A stretch of 64,000 bases of DNA, from positions 1,984,001-2,048,000 of the forward strand of contig NZ_JAVAJF010000001.1 of assembly GCF_030718085.1 (NCBI RefSeq), given 5' to 3'. The notes beneath the pieces were generated by a model that ran no database searches, had not been told where the DNA came from, and was given only the letters and a program-made list of their open reading frames with translations. The DNA comes from Marinobacter sp. MDS2. GTDB lineage: Bacteria > Pseudomonadota > Gammaproteobacteria > Pseudomonadales > Oleiphilaceae. Position 1 is the stretch's first letter. The number at the start of each line of letters is the position of its first letter. The position numbers were made by a program, and so were the translations under genes. Shown one piece after another: positions 9,017 to 17,731 of this stretch.

Positions 9017-10968
9017 TCATCAAGAATCTCAATGAGGTACAGTCTCTCTATGAAACTGAAGTCGCACCTGGCGTGCGTTTTGGTGAACCCACTTGGCGCA
9101 TCAATATTGGTCATTCAGAGCACGTTACTTTCAATTTTAGCTCTGTGCTGGACGCTCAGCATGCGCGTAGTTGTGACTATCCTGATCTTATCGATTTTAT
9201 AAAAATTCTTACGGCTTATACTTTCCCTTCATCCCCGACGAATGAGATGCGGAGTTGGCGTTCATCGTTAGGAATGTTCGCTACGATCCGTCGTTTCGCA
9301 CAAGATTTTCTGTTCGAAAAATTCTTCGTCGCAAAAAATACCATCAGCCTTATTGATCCCAGTCAGATACGTCAGTTTTTGAATCGGTCTGCTCAGCTCT
9401 ATGAGCATTCGACGAAGCACCAAGCAATCATACTGTGTGTTCCAAGACTTCTTCGTATCTGGTGTTTCGCGTCTGAACTTGATGCTATGCCCGACTGGTG
9501 TCGTGCAAATTTCGTTCTATCCGAGGTTGTGTCCAAAGACGTGGAGGCGGCACAGAGAGCCTTGTGGGAGCGTCAGGAGGATGGTGAAGGCGGTTGGATG
9601 CCCCTTACAGCCCATCAGATAAAAATGTCTTACGACGCAGCCCATGACTATCTGTATATTTTTTCTGATGCCATATGTGAAGCGTCTCGATTGATCCTGA
9701 CCCGACCGCGTTTTGAAGGTGGCCAGCTCATGCCAGTCAGAAAAGATGGCAAAACCAAAAAGCTGTTTAAACAACTTGAGGAATTTGAGGCACCGTTCTT
9801 CCCAAATACAGATAACCGTATCTTCGAGTTTATACCGAAGACAAAGTCCGTGAAGTCAAAAGGGTATACGTCCGGTTACCAAGACCGAACCACAATTGAT
9901 ATCGACTCGGTCCGTCCGGAAGTGATCAATCTCAAAAGGGCGTGCATCTTTGTCATTGGGTTGCTCACCGGAATGCGCCGAGCCGAAATAGCTCACTTGA
10001 AAACGGGTGCTTTATTCGTTCGTGATGGTGTCTATTACCTTACGATCACTCGTTTCAAGACCGCGTCTGACCCGAAAAAGGGTAAGCGAGACACTATTCC
10101 TGTTCCTCCGATTGTTGTCAAAGCAGTTGAGGTACTCGAAAAGCTCTTCGCTCATCAACGTCAAGCAATTGGATCTGATTTCCTACTTTTGTCCGACATC
10201 GTTACAAGTAAGCAGTTCGAGAAAATAAAGATATCAACGATCGGCAAAGACGTTCACGCATTTATACTTGAGTCATCGGGCGAGCCGGGACACGCACATC
10301 AACTGCGGAAGTCCATCGCTTGGCTGCTGATCTCGAAAGGCGAAGAAAACCTGGATTTAATACGCCAGTTGTTTGGGCATAAAAGCTACGGCATGACGCT
10401 GCGTTACGTTATGCGAAATGAACTTCTGAGTGGTTCAGTTATGGAGCTACTAGAAGAGAACTACACCGAAGACCTACAGAAAGCACTGACAAAAATTGCC
10501 AACGGAGAAGCTGTTGGTGAACTGGCTGACGCGCTTCGTAGGCGTTCTGCACAGCTATATCCGGGACAGATTCTTGTTTCAGAAGTCGAAGCTTTTGTGC
10601 GTGCAAACTTGGAAGCTGGTGTTCCGCTTTTTATCAGCCGAATCCCAATCGGAGGTTTTTGTATCAGTCAGTCAGATTTGAAGGAAAAAAAACCACCTTG
10701 CATTGAAGGCACGGACGATGAAAAGCCGAACCCGGAATTTTGCGACTATATAAATTGCCCACATGTGCTTCATACCGATGAGTCAACGAAGAATGTAGAG
10801 CGCCAGATCGTTTATTATGAAACGAAGAGATCTTATCTTCCGGAAGACGGCGATGATCGGATAGAACACTATTACGAGTCCAGGATTGAAGAGAATAAAT
10901 TGCTTCTGGATCGTTTGAGGAAAGATAAACAACGCATTATCGCAAGGGAGGCGGCGAATGCGGATTGA
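9013..10968 (+). CDS. Large tyrosine recombinase with Cys-rich tail
   Basis: 651 residues. A full catalytic set is visible: LTGMRRAEIAHL (first Arg, ~321), the beta-hairpin lysine region YYLTITRFKTASDPKKGKR, HAHQLRKS (His and second Arg, ~429), and LIRQLFGHKSYGMTLRYVM (GH ~455, Tyr ~463). After the catalytic domain comes a cysteine-containing tail (GGFCISQSD, PPCIEGTDD, EFCDYINCPHVLH) that may bind zinc, then a charged helical end. The start codon overlaps the preceding stop (ATGA) and its own end overlaps the next gene by 11 nt, so the products should be made together. Probably one of the catalytic subunits for excision and integration at the yfbR site. Confidence 0.75.
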   Translation: MIIKNLNEVQSLYETEVAPGVRFGEPTWRINIGHSEHVTFNFSSVLDAQHARSCDYPDLIDFIKILTAYTFPSSPTNEMRSWRSSLGMFATIRRFAQDFLFEKFFVAKNTISLIDPSQIRQFLNRSAQLYEHSTKHQAIILCVPRLLRIWCFASELDAMPDWCRANFVLSEVVSKDVEAAQRALWERQEDGEGGWMPLTAHQIKMSYDAAHDYLYIFSDAICEASRLILTRPRFEGGQLMPVRKDGKTKKLFKQLEEFEAPFFPNTDNRIFEFIPKTKSVKSKGYTSGYQDRTTIDIDSVRPEVINLKRACIFVIGLLTGMRRAEIAHLKTGALFVRDGVYYLTITRFKTASDPKKGKRDTIPVPPIVVKAVEVLEKLFAHQRQAIGSDFLLLSDIVTSKQFEKIKISTIGKDVHAFILESSGEPGHAHQLRKSIAWLLISKGEENLDLIRQLFGHKSYGMTLRYVMRNELLSGSVMELLEENYTEDLQKALTKIANGEAVGELADALRRRSAQLYPGQILVSEVEAFVRANLEAGVPLFISRIPIGGFCISQSDLKEKKPPCIEGTDDEKPNPEFCDYINCPHVLHTDESTKNVERQIVYYETKRSYLPEDGDDRIEHYYESRIEENKLLLDRLRKDKQRIIAREAANAD

Positions 10969-12037
10969 TCAAAAAGCCTTTGATAAAGCTGTCAGAGAGC
11001 TTGAGAAGAAAGGGGAGATAACAGTTTCTGACTTAGCGGCCAAACTTGGTGTCTCGCGTGGTTGGCTATATGACAATTTCCCCACCGTACGTGAATTGAA
11101 TCAGCGCTTGACAGACGATGAAGTGATCGAAGTAATTGAGACTCTGCGCGCAGAGAAGCCTTCTGAGCAAATTACAATTGGAGAAATCTCAGCGCGGCTC
11201 GGAATCGTTCGTCAGACGTTTAGTCGACGATTTTCTCATCTTAAAAAGTACCTATCGCCAGATGCTGAAGTATTTTCTCCCTCCTCAGCGGAAGAGAGGT
11301 TGCTGGTTCAAGTTAAAGGGCTTGAAGAGAAAGTGAAGGCGTTGCAAGAAGAACATGCAGCTGCGTTGTCTAGAAAAGAGGATGAAATATTTTCCCTCTT
11401 TATGCGTCGAGATGCTGAAGATTTCGAGACGATGTCGATGCAATCAACAATCAAAAAGTTTCAAAATCAAGTCGAAGAACATGCTGAAGATGCGAAGAAA
11501 AAAACTAGAGAAGTCATAGATCTTCGATTGCAATTAGCAAAAGTTAAGAGTCAACAGCCGCAAGGCGGTTGTGAAATAATTAGTCACCTTAAACCGGATT
11601 ACTCCGCCATTTCAGAAATAGAGAAGCCGTCACTCAAAGATATAAATAAATTTTTCAAAGCTGCTGAGAAAGAAAATTTTGAGCAAGCAGAAGAGATAAT
11701 TGCTGATCTACGGCCTGACTATGTAGTTCTTTTTCAGCCGTTTTTTTCGTGTGACTATACTTCTATACCTGCACTTCCGAAAAGAGGAAAAGTAGTTCTC
11801 GTCGAGTCCAATGTGCCGCTTGCGGACGAACGACAACAGTTCTTATCAAATATTCGCTCAGAAAAAATCATTGGAGTATGTGCACAAACATCTTTAGCCA
11901 AGACAAAACTATTTGTTCGCGGTCTTAAAGTCCCGTTCGGCGACGAATTCGTTTCACGGTTGCATGCGAATTCCTTGGTGCCAGTTTTGAAAGATGGTTT
12001 TAGTGCAGTAATTGTGTTTGATCCTGGGGTGCTTTAG
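10958..12037 (+). CDS. Double-HTH coiled-coil protein of the recombinase operon
   Basis: 359 residues. The N-terminus has two helix-turn-helix-like units in tandem: EITVSDLAAKLGVSRGWLYD (~18-37) and QITIGEISARLGIVRQTFSR (~68-87). A long charged coiled coil follows (~107-190), then a C-terminal domain of about 150 residues (PDYVVLFQPFFSCDYTSIPA, GKVVLVESNVPLADERQQF) that I do not recognise. It occupies the third position after two recombinases, where Tn554 has TnpC and Gamma-Mobile-Trio islands have GmtX, but the sequence does not obviously match either. A DNA-bridging or accessory role in recombination is inferred from layout only. Confidence 0.6.
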   Translation: MRIDQKAFDKAVRELEKKGEITVSDLAAKLGVSRGWLYDNFPTVRELNQRLTDDEVIEVIETLRAEKPSEQITIGEISARLGIVRQTFSRRFSHLKKYLSPDAEVFSPSSAEERLLVQVKGLEEKVKALQEEHAAALSRKEDEIFSLFMRRDAEDFETMSMQSTIKKFQNQVEEHAEDAKKKTREVIDLRLQLAKVKSQQPQGGCEIISHLKPDYSAISEIEKPSLKDINKFFKAAEKENFEQAEEIIADLRPDYVVLFQPFFSCDYTSIPALPKRGKVVLVESNVPLADERQQFLSNIRSEKIIGVCAQTSLAKTKLFVRGLKVPFGDEFVSRLHANSLVPVLKDGFSAVIVFDPGVL

Positions 12038-12490
12038 GTGTCGGAAAAGAAGAAAAATGGCCAGCAAATAGCGAAAGAGACGGTCGCCAGGTTTGATGCT
12101 TGGGTAAATCGAATGTCTAACGAAGACTTTTTGGCAATCGAATATCGGGGGAAAATAAAGCGCACAGAAATCATGAGAAACTGTGATTGTGGCCGCCCTG
12201 CCCTCACTCAAAACACGAAACTTGAAGCAAGAATTGAAAAAGTAGAAGAGCGTCTTAGGCGAGAGGGGGTCTATCCTCCGAAGCTACCAAGAAAATCTGA
12301 GAGTCACAAAGAAAAAAGCTCTGAATTCGGTCGGGATGCTTATAAAGAGATGGATCAAAAAGATCACTTGTCACAGTTGGAGCATGAAAATCTAAGTTTG
12401 AAAGCCAAAGTAGAATTTTTGGAAAGAGAGCTTTCTCGATATGAGGAATTGTCAGACTCGCTCTACGAGCTTGGAAATCTGACACGATGA
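12038..12490 (+). CDS. VPA1267-like small protein
   Basis: 150 residues from a GTG start directly abutting the upstream TAG. The first ~90 residues (KKKNGQQIAKETVARFDAW, IEYRGKIKRTEIMRNCDCG, ERLRREGVYPP) resemble the VPA1267 family that accompanies Gamma-Mobile-Trio islands in Vibrio; this is from memory and needs a profile search. The middle segment resembles a short helix-turn-helix. The C-terminal third is a predicted coiled coil (LSQLEHENLSLKAKVEFLER). It overlaps the helicase gene by ATGA. Its function is unknown, probably DNA binding within the transposition complex. Confidence 0.6.
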   Translation: MSEKKKNGQQIAKETVARFDAWVNRMSNEDFLAIEYRGKIKRTEIMRNCDCGRPALTQNTKLEARIEKVEERLRREGVYPPKLPRKSESHKEKSSEFGRDAYKEMDQKDHLSQLEHENLSLKAKVEFLERELSRYEELSDSLYELGNLTR

Positions 12491-14685
12491 TTACGCCGCT
12501 CGAAGTTACAGTAAGAATCACGTCGGTCGGATTTCAGACTCGATATAAGTCATCAATGATTGGAGTAGAGGTTGATGACGACGGCTTGAGAAAAGGTGCT
12601 AAAAAGCACTTTCTTATTTCAGTTAATCGAAAGCTGCTTCCGTGCGAGCCAGCACAGGGGCAAGTTTGGAAAGTTCGGGGCCGTTCCAGTTCGAGAAAAG
12701 TCAACAAGCATGGTCGGGAAATTTTTGAGTCCAGGGTCTCTGCTGATTCAATGGAATTTGTCCTTCCATATGGAGGTGAAGCGTTTATTCGGTTTGTCGC
12801 AGACCAACGTGAATTTTCCGGGATTGGCGAAAGAAAAGCTCGAAAACTCTGGAACGAGTTTGGGCCGAAAATTTTCGGTGACATAAAAGACGGCAAACGG
12901 GAACGATTCAGAGGAATCCTCAGTGAAGCCTCAATTACCGCGCTTTTCAAAGGATTTGAGAGGTTTAAAGCGCTTGAGTACTCCGAATTTTTTGCAAGGC
13001 ATGGTATTCCGCAAGGCGTCATGCAACGAATTTTCAGAAAACATGGGGGCAGTATTAAACAGCGAATCGAAGAGGATCCGTTTCGACTGCTGTCCTTCGG
13101 TCTGACGTGGTCTGCTGTAGACAATATTGCAAGGAAGAGTTTTGGCGTATCTGAGGACTCTAGTATCCGCTTGTCCGCCGCAATTGAAGCGTCTTTGTTA
13201 GAGGAGTCAGGGCGAACAGGTAACACAGTCATTTCACTTGGCGGTTTGCGGAAAGTCTTGAAGAAAAAGCTCAAAACGAACTCGCTGGTGACTCAAGCAT
13301 TAGGCCAGACTCACTTCACGGGCTCCTTTGCGGTTTCTGACAAAGGTTATCATCCGGCTGGCAGCTTGATCATGGAAAGTGTCATTGCCAAAAGGCTCAC
13401 CAAGAGGCTTTATGATACGCCAGCAGAGCCAGGTGAAAACCTTATTGCGACTGAGGCCTTCGAGAGTGCGTGCGAAGAGATGGGGATGGGAGTTGATTCA
13501 GGGAGAAGCGCCACGGAGCAGCAAGTTAACGCAGTAATTAGTTCTGATCTGTATTACGTGATGGCCATCTCGGGTGGGGCTGGTACTGGTAAAACAACAA
13601 CGCTGGGACTGATCACAAGAACACTGGGTGCATCAGGTGTTGAAGTGCACTGCATTGCGCTCTCTGGCCGAGCTGCAAAGCGCATGGGTGAAGTCGCGGG
13701 TATCAAAGCAAAGACAATAGCTAAGTTTTTGAGATCGCCGCCGTTGCGACCGGAGAAGCGCTCCATCTTGGTCATCGATGAGGCGAGCATGCTCGATACG
13801 CCGACGATGTATAAGATCGTGACTCATGTCTCGTCAGATGTACGTCTTCTCTTTGTTGGCGACGTCGACCAACTGCCACCCATCGGCCCGGGTCATGTGT
13901 TGCGCGATATAATAGACAGTGGTGTCATCGAAACCATCCAGTTGGATGTCGTAAAGCGACAGAAGGGTGATTCCGCTATACCGAGTTACAGTCGTTCGAT
14001 CCGCGATGGTGTTGTTCCCCAGGATCTTTCAATCGGTCAAGTTTTTTTCCACCCAGTTGATGATGCGGATCTCAACTCGACGTGCATCGAGTTGATGAGA
14101 GCAGACCCGGAATCAAGCATGATTGTTGGCGCGACATACGCCTCTGTCCATGGTGGTATTGATGGGCTGAATCTTCTCGCCCAAGAGACTTTAAATCCTG
14201 GTGCAAAAAAATGGGAGTTTGAAGTAGATGGAGTGCGTAAGCATCTGAAAATCTATGCTAATGATCCGGTGATTTTCACACGTAATGACAACGACTCGGA
14301 CGTGCAGAATGGAACCCTCGGTCGACTTGTGTCTATCGAGCAGCAACCTGGAAGCTATGGTGTCGTTCAAATTGATGGGGGGGAGAGGTTATCAGTCACG
14401 CAGGCTCTCTTGGAGTGTGTTGAGCCTGCGTACGCAATCTCCGTGCACAAGGCCCAAGGTTCGCAGTTTAAGCGCGTTATTGTGCCGTTGTCTCCATCGA
14501 AGCTTGTTGACCGGAACTGGCTGTATACAGCAGTTACGAGGTCCGAGCAGGAATTGCACATCGTCGGGGCAGAGTCGCGATTTAGTCGAGCTGTAGAGTT
14601 TGACAGTGCCTCAAGCAAACGCCAGACCTATCTTAGAGAGCTTCTGATTAAAGAGGGAAAGCTAGATTTGGCCGGGGTGTCCTGA
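12487..14685 (+). CDS. RecD2-type DNA helicase of the island
   Basis: 732 residues, superfamily 1B 5'-3' helicase resembling RecD2/ExoV alpha. The N-terminus is OB-like, followed by helix-hairpin-helix repeats (FSGIGERKARKLWNEFG ~112-128; EDPFRLLSFGLTWSAVDNIA). Walker A GGAGTGKTTTLG is at ~362, Walker B LVIDEASML at ~427, motif III GDVDQLPPIGPGH at ~458, and the C-terminal UvrD_C_2 region has VHKAQGSQF (~652) and LYTAVTRSEQELHIVG. All core motifs look intact. It sits between the VPA1267-like gene (ATGA overlap) and the third recombinase (2-nt gap), so it is built into the recombination operon. It may unwind a transfer intermediate, support post-excision replication, or act in defence. A paralogous relic lies at 20593-21069. 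Confidence 0.85.
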   Translation: MITPLEVTVRITSVGFQTRYKSSMIGVEVDDDGLRKGAKKHFLISVNRKLLPCEPAQGQVWKVRGRSSSRKVNKHGREIFESRVSADSMEFVLPYGGEAFIRFVADQREFSGIGERKARKLWNEFGPKIFGDIKDGKRERFRGILSEASITALFKGFERFKALEYSEFFARHGIPQGVMQRIFRKHGGSIKQRIEEDPFRLLSFGLTWSAVDNIARKSFGVSEDSSIRLSAAIEASLLEESGRTGNTVISLGGLRKVLKKKLKTNSLVTQALGQTHFTGSFAVSDKGYHPAGSLIMESVIAKRLTKRLYDTPAEPGENLIATEAFESACEEMGMGVDSGRSATEQQVNAVISSDLYYVMAISGGAGTGKTTTLGLITRTLGASGVEVHCIALSGRAAKRMGEVAGIKAKTIAKFLRSPPLRPEKRSILVIDEASMLDTPTMYKIVTHVSSDVRLLFVGDVDQLPPIGPGHVLRDIIDSGVIETIQLDVVKRQKGDSAIPSYSRSIRDGVVPQDLSIGQVFFHPVDDADLNSTCIELMRADPESSMIVGATYASVHGGIDGLNLLAQETLNPGAKKWEFEVDGVRKHLKIYANDPVIFTRNDNDSDVQNGTLGRLVSIEQQPGSYGVVQIDGGERLSVTQALLECVEPAYAISVHKAQGSQFKRVIVPLSPSKLVDRNWLYTAVTRSEQELHIVGAESRFSRAVEFDSASSKRQTYLRELLIKEGKLDLAGVS

Positions 14686-14687
14686 AC

Positions 14688-15944
14688 ATGAGTGTTGTCG
14701 AGAAACGAGTCGTCAATTATCGCTTCGATGAGCGCGAGTACACGCACTATGTGCTTTACCTTCAGCATAATGATAAAAAGATTCTGCTCTCTCCGATCAA
14801 TCTTTATCTCAAGCACCATTCCTCGGGAAGTTTAAAAACCTCTGAAAAATACGCGGGAACGCTTGTTCGATTTTTAAACTTTCTTTTTGAGCGTCACAAA
14901 GATGATGGAGAAAATTTTTGGCGTTCAGTCACGGAGAAAGATCTACGGGAATGGCAGCAAGAGCAAGTAAGAGAGCGAGATAAAGCGAAAAAAAAGCGCC
15001 CCGGGGACAAAACCATTTCTGATAACGCCAACTTCATACACACTGTTTATGCTTGGCTAAAGCAAAAAAACTTTCCCATTTCGATGAAGTTCCAATCGAA
15101 AGACTGGAAGTTTGCATTCAAAGACGAAAGTCTCTTGAGGCACTTGCGTCCTCAGGTTTTGTCTAGGAGCACTGATCACGGGAGTATTTCTACTGGAGAT
15201 CGACGCACTCAGGACGGTAACAAACACGACTTAGTGATTATGTCCCAAAGTGATCAAATTAGGTTAATGTCTGCTTACTCAGATCCCGTCTATGCGGTTT
15301 GCTTCCTGCTCTCTCTAGGAACAGGGCTCAGGGAAGAGGGAGTTTCCAAGATGCCTTATGCCGGTATTGGGGATAATATTCACATACGACCTTACCCAGA
15401 ACTACTTTCTGAAATGAAAGGCAGCAAAACATTCAAGTATACCGTTGTTGAAAAAGGAAAAGAGCGGACACTGGAAGTGCAAATCGACGTTTGGAGAGCG
15501 GTCTGCGAAATCTATCTGCCCCTGTATTTTGAACGCAGAAAGCTGCTTAAAAAAAAGCATCCAGAAATTAACCCAGACAGCGTCTTTTTTATAAACCGGC
15601 TTGGCAACCCAGTCACACCGAAAAAGATCTCTACGATGACAAATGTCGCCAAAAGGAAGCTCGATAATTTTCCATGGACGTTTCATCATGCCCGCTCCTG
15701 GTACGCCACAAAGTACATGATCTCCCACTTAAGCAAAAATAAGATAGATAAGTCATTTTATGACGCATCAGTTGAGGACGGGCTCAGAAAGCAGATCGGT
15801 CATAAAGATATCCGGACAACTTATATGTATTACATACGAATGGCGTCACTCGTCCTAGCTAGCGCCAACCACAGAATCGGCCAACATACCTTTCGGGAGC
15901 TTCAAGATATATCTGAGTCTGCGATTCAGAGATTTGGTGGTTAA
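14688..15944 (+). CDS. Tyrosine recombinase (third of the operon)
   Basis: 418 residues. The N-terminal SAM-like core-binding domain (~25-150, SEKYAGTLVRFLNFLFERH) precedes a catalytic domain with all expected residues: LGTGLREEGVSKM (Arg ~215), FHHARSWYATKYM (His-x-x-Arg ~333), LRKQIGHKDIRTTYMYY (GH ~371 and tyrosine ~380). Last gene of the coupled run, 2 nt after the helicase stop. Together with the two larger recombinase-like proteins it makes three tyrosine recombinases in one operon, as in RIT and Tn554-like elements, though the order and companions differ. A hairpin built from a motif repeated at the island's right end follows immediately. Confidence 0.85.
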   Translation: MSVVEKRVVNYRFDEREYTHYVLYLQHNDKKILLSPINLYLKHHSSGSLKTSEKYAGTLVRFLNFLFERHKDDGENFWRSVTEKDLREWQQEQVRERDKAKKKRPGDKTISDNANFIHTVYAWLKQKNFPISMKFQSKDWKFAFKDESLLRHLRPQVLSRSTDHGSISTGDRRTQDGNKHDLVIMSQSDQIRLMSAYSDPVYAVCFLLSLGTGLREEGVSKMPYAGIGDNIHIRPYPELLSEMKGSKTFKYTVVEKGKERTLEVQIDVWRAVCEIYLPLYFERRKLLKKKHPEINPDSVFFINRLGNPVTPKKISTMTNVAKRKLDNFPWTFHHARSWYATKYMISHLSKNKIDKSFYDASVEDGLRKQIGHKDIRTTYMYYIRMASLVLASANHRIGQHTFRELQDISESAIQRFGG

Positions 15945-15958
15945 GCGGCTTACTCTAT

Positions 15959-16015
15959 CACTCAGTCACTCATAAGATAAACTAAATTAATGTTTTTCGA
16001 CTGTTGAGTGACTGA
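15959..16015. repeat. Inverted ACTCAGTCACTCA motif after the last recombinase
   Basis: CACTCAGTCACTCA (15959-15972) and the inverted copy TTGAGTGACTGA (16004-16015) form an 11-12 bp stem around an A+T-rich loop. The 13-mer ACTCAGTCACTCA occurs again at 22571-22583, 28 nt inside the island's right boundary. No U-run follows, so a recombinase arm site or former element end is at least as likely as a terminator. Confidence 0.5.
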
Positions 16016-16035
16016 CTGATCGCGTGAATGGCGGG

Positions 16036-16182
16036 TTATTGCTGGGGAGACGATTTGCCGCAAGGCTCGGATGCCGTGCAGAGAATCTCGATGGTAGTAG
16101 CCTGGGCGCTGGCCATGCCAAGCGAGCCGGTCGCAGGCATACCGGCAAGCAATAGTGTTTTGGTTATCGTTGAACGGTACAT
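16036..16182 (-). CDS. 48-residue predicted exported peptide
   Basis: Short open frame starting ATG 16182 with AAAGGAGTG upstream, a good ribosome binding site. The translation begins MYRSTITKTLLLAG and continues through a hydrophobic stretch to an Ala-x-Ala-type cleavage site (MASAQA, residues ~23-28), leaving a mature peptide of about 20 residues with two cysteines (EILCTASEPCGKS). It may be a real small secreted peptide, or the surviving N-terminus of a larger exported protein such as a solute-binding protein, truncated when the island was rearranged: downstream sequence runs straight into the post-recombinase repeat. No close relative recognised. Confidence 0.4.
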   Translation of the reverse strand: MYRSTITKTLLLAGMPATGSLGMASAQATTIEILCTASEPCGKSSPQQ

Positions 16183-16363
16183 GTGACACTCCTTTGTTGC
16201 GGTTGCAACCTGATCCTTTCCGTTGAAGAGTCAGCAGGATGTGTGCCAGATTCCTCGTCACTTGTTTTTTGTGTGTTTTCGGAAGACCTGAAAGCAATGT
16301 GTAAAGTTTTTTTGACGGTGTGGTTGCGGCGGCTTCGAAAAGCAGCGGGAGAATAGAAAGAAA

Positions 16364-16389
16364 TGGTGGGCCCAGCTGGACTCGAACCC
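16364..16389 (-). other. tRNA 3'-end fragment with CCA
   Basis: Read on the minus strand the 26 nt contain a T-loop TTCGAGT, the 3' T-stem strand CCAGC, a 7-nt acceptor strand TGGGCCC, discriminator A and CCA. This is exactly the 3' quarter of a tRNA gene. The sequence upstream (16390-16440) does not supply the 5' T-stem, anticodon or D-arm, so no complete tRNA exists. Such displaced 3' ends are typical attachment-site duplicates of tRNA-targeting integrases. Confidence 0.6.
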
Positions 16390-16705
16390 TTATGTGGTAT
16401 AAAAAAGGAAGAGATCGGCAACTGTCCGTCCGGTTTTTCTGAGGATAAATGAGCCTAAACAAGGGCTCAGAGGGCGCTTTACCTGATTCTATTAAGATTT
16501 TTTCAAATACTGCACCGATGTTGTATTTGAAGTGGTGTTAGGGTTGGCGGTAAACAACCCCTCCTCGCCGGGATGCGGTTTTCAGTTCCACTGAAACCCA
16601 CGTTGCAGGCTATCTCGTACAGCATGGCATCAAGGAGGTTAAAGGGCTGTAGATCATACGAATCCTTTGCCCTCTGAGTAGTGATTACGACAAACTTTCT
16701 GAAGT
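16390..16705. other. Non-coding gap with a distant inverted repeat
   Basis: No convincing gene. CTCAGAGGGC (16466-16475) and GCCCTCTGAG (16669-16678) are 10-bp inverted repeats about 193 nt apart. Between them, 16603-16653 reads as a short open tail (VAGYLVQHGIKEVKGL, then stop) that could be the end of a lost gene, possibly a transposase or reductase. The interval looks like a scar between the recombinase half and the O-acetylation cargo. Confidence 0.3.
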
Positions 16706-17728
16706 TTATTTAGATTTACCAGAATCAATATATTCATATATTGCCTTGGACATGTGCTGGTAGCCAGAAACGCTGAGATGAGTATCATTGGGCAGATACA
16801 GATCAGTCAACTCTTCTGAGAGAGCCTCGAAAGCCAATTTCAAATTAATGGTTGGAGCTTTCGATTCTTCCATCTTTTTCCAGAAATTATTTTTTGGAAG
16901 CACGTCCGGTCTTAATAAAAAACGGCTATACACTGTCGATTTGTCTGGGGTAATTAAGAGAATTGGGGTGAGGCCAATATCTGAAACCTGTTCAGCGTAA
17001 AATTCAAAGGATTCAAACGCTAGGTCAATAGCAGTGTCCGTCCATGAAGACTTGTTGGCAATATCATCTTTATAGAATATTAGGTGATCGGACCTCTCAC
17101 TGGAAAAGTGGGTTGCCCTGTCCAGCTTGGCAACATGCACATCGCCCTGACTCCAGAAGTCTCTACTTGTTATACTTTTTAACTGTTCATAAATGAACAC
17201 TTTTCCTAGAAAAGAAAAGTCCGAGATATAGCCTTCGCTTGCTCTCTGTGGAGAAGTTTTCCCTTCCATAACTTTTCTCGGTGTGAGCGTGCGAGGATTC
17301 TGGCAGTCGTCTTCGCCTAGAGGGCGCAGTGCCTTCATTCTTGCCACTGCGTGCCGCTCCACGGATTGGATGATGATGGTGTTCAGCATTGGATACTCTG
17401 CAATGGCGGCTTTAATCGAACAATATGGGGACCTTAAGAAATTGTTCCAAGGTATAGTTACGCTGCCAAGTCCTGAAAGCTCTTTCAGGCTCGATTGCCA
17501 AACATTGCCCATGGAAAAGGAGTCACCAATAACCAATATTTCCGGATCAGTCATCGGGGTTTGAAAAACCTTTTGTACGGGTTGTGGGTCATTCCAGCCA
17601 TAATAGTTCTCTGCGAGATAACCTAGTCGGGTTAGGTCACCACTCAGTGGCTGGTAATACATCGTTAGAGAACCAAAAAGTAAAAGTAGAGCCGTAGACG
17701 TTGAAAAAAAGTACTTGAGATAGGCCAT
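16706..17728 (-). CDS. SGNH-type O-acyltransferase/esterase, AlgX/AlgJ-like
   Basis: 340 residues. An N-terminal membrane anchor (~5-23) is followed by a periplasmic SGNH domain: LVIGDSFSMGNVWQ (~65-78, catalytic Ser in GDSFS) and LPNDTHLSVSGYQHM near the C-terminus (catalytic Asp and His). This is the pattern of AlgX/AlgJ/WssH-type partners that accept acyl groups from an MBOAT protein and transfer them to an exported polysaccharide. It begins 3 nt after the MBOAT gene's stop on the same strand. No polysaccharide polymerase is nearby, so its substrate must be encoded elsewhere. Cargo of the island. Confidence 0.75.
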   Translation of the reverse strand: MAYLKYFFSTSTALLLLFGSLTMYYQPLSGDLTRLGYLAENYYGWNDPQPVQKVFQTPMTDPEILVIGDSFSMGNVWQSSLKELSGLGSVTIPWNNFLRSPYCSIKAAIAEYPMLNTIIIQSVERHAVARMKALRPLGEDDCQNPRTLTPRKVMEGKTSPQRASEGYISDFSFLGKVFIYEQLKSITSRDFWSQGDVHVAKLDRATHFSSERSDHLIFYKDDIANKSSWTDTAIDLAFESFEFYAEQVSDIGLTPILLITPDKSTVYSRFLLRPDVLPKNNFWKKMEESKAPTINLKLAFEALSEELTDLYLPNDTHLSVSGYQHMSKAIYEYIDSGKSK

Positions 17729-17731
17729 AAG

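Noticed and set aside
7184..12490. Naming the genes gmtY, gmtZ and gmtX outright
   Set aside because: Layout and the VPA1267-like gene are suggestive, but the third protein does not resemble GmtX as I remember it, and no profile search was possible.
15962..16462. 166-codon minus-strand frame over the tRNA fragment
   Set aside because: It spans the tRNA 3' end and the post-recombinase repeat in a different frame from the better-supported 48-codon gene, and shows no domain or RBS.
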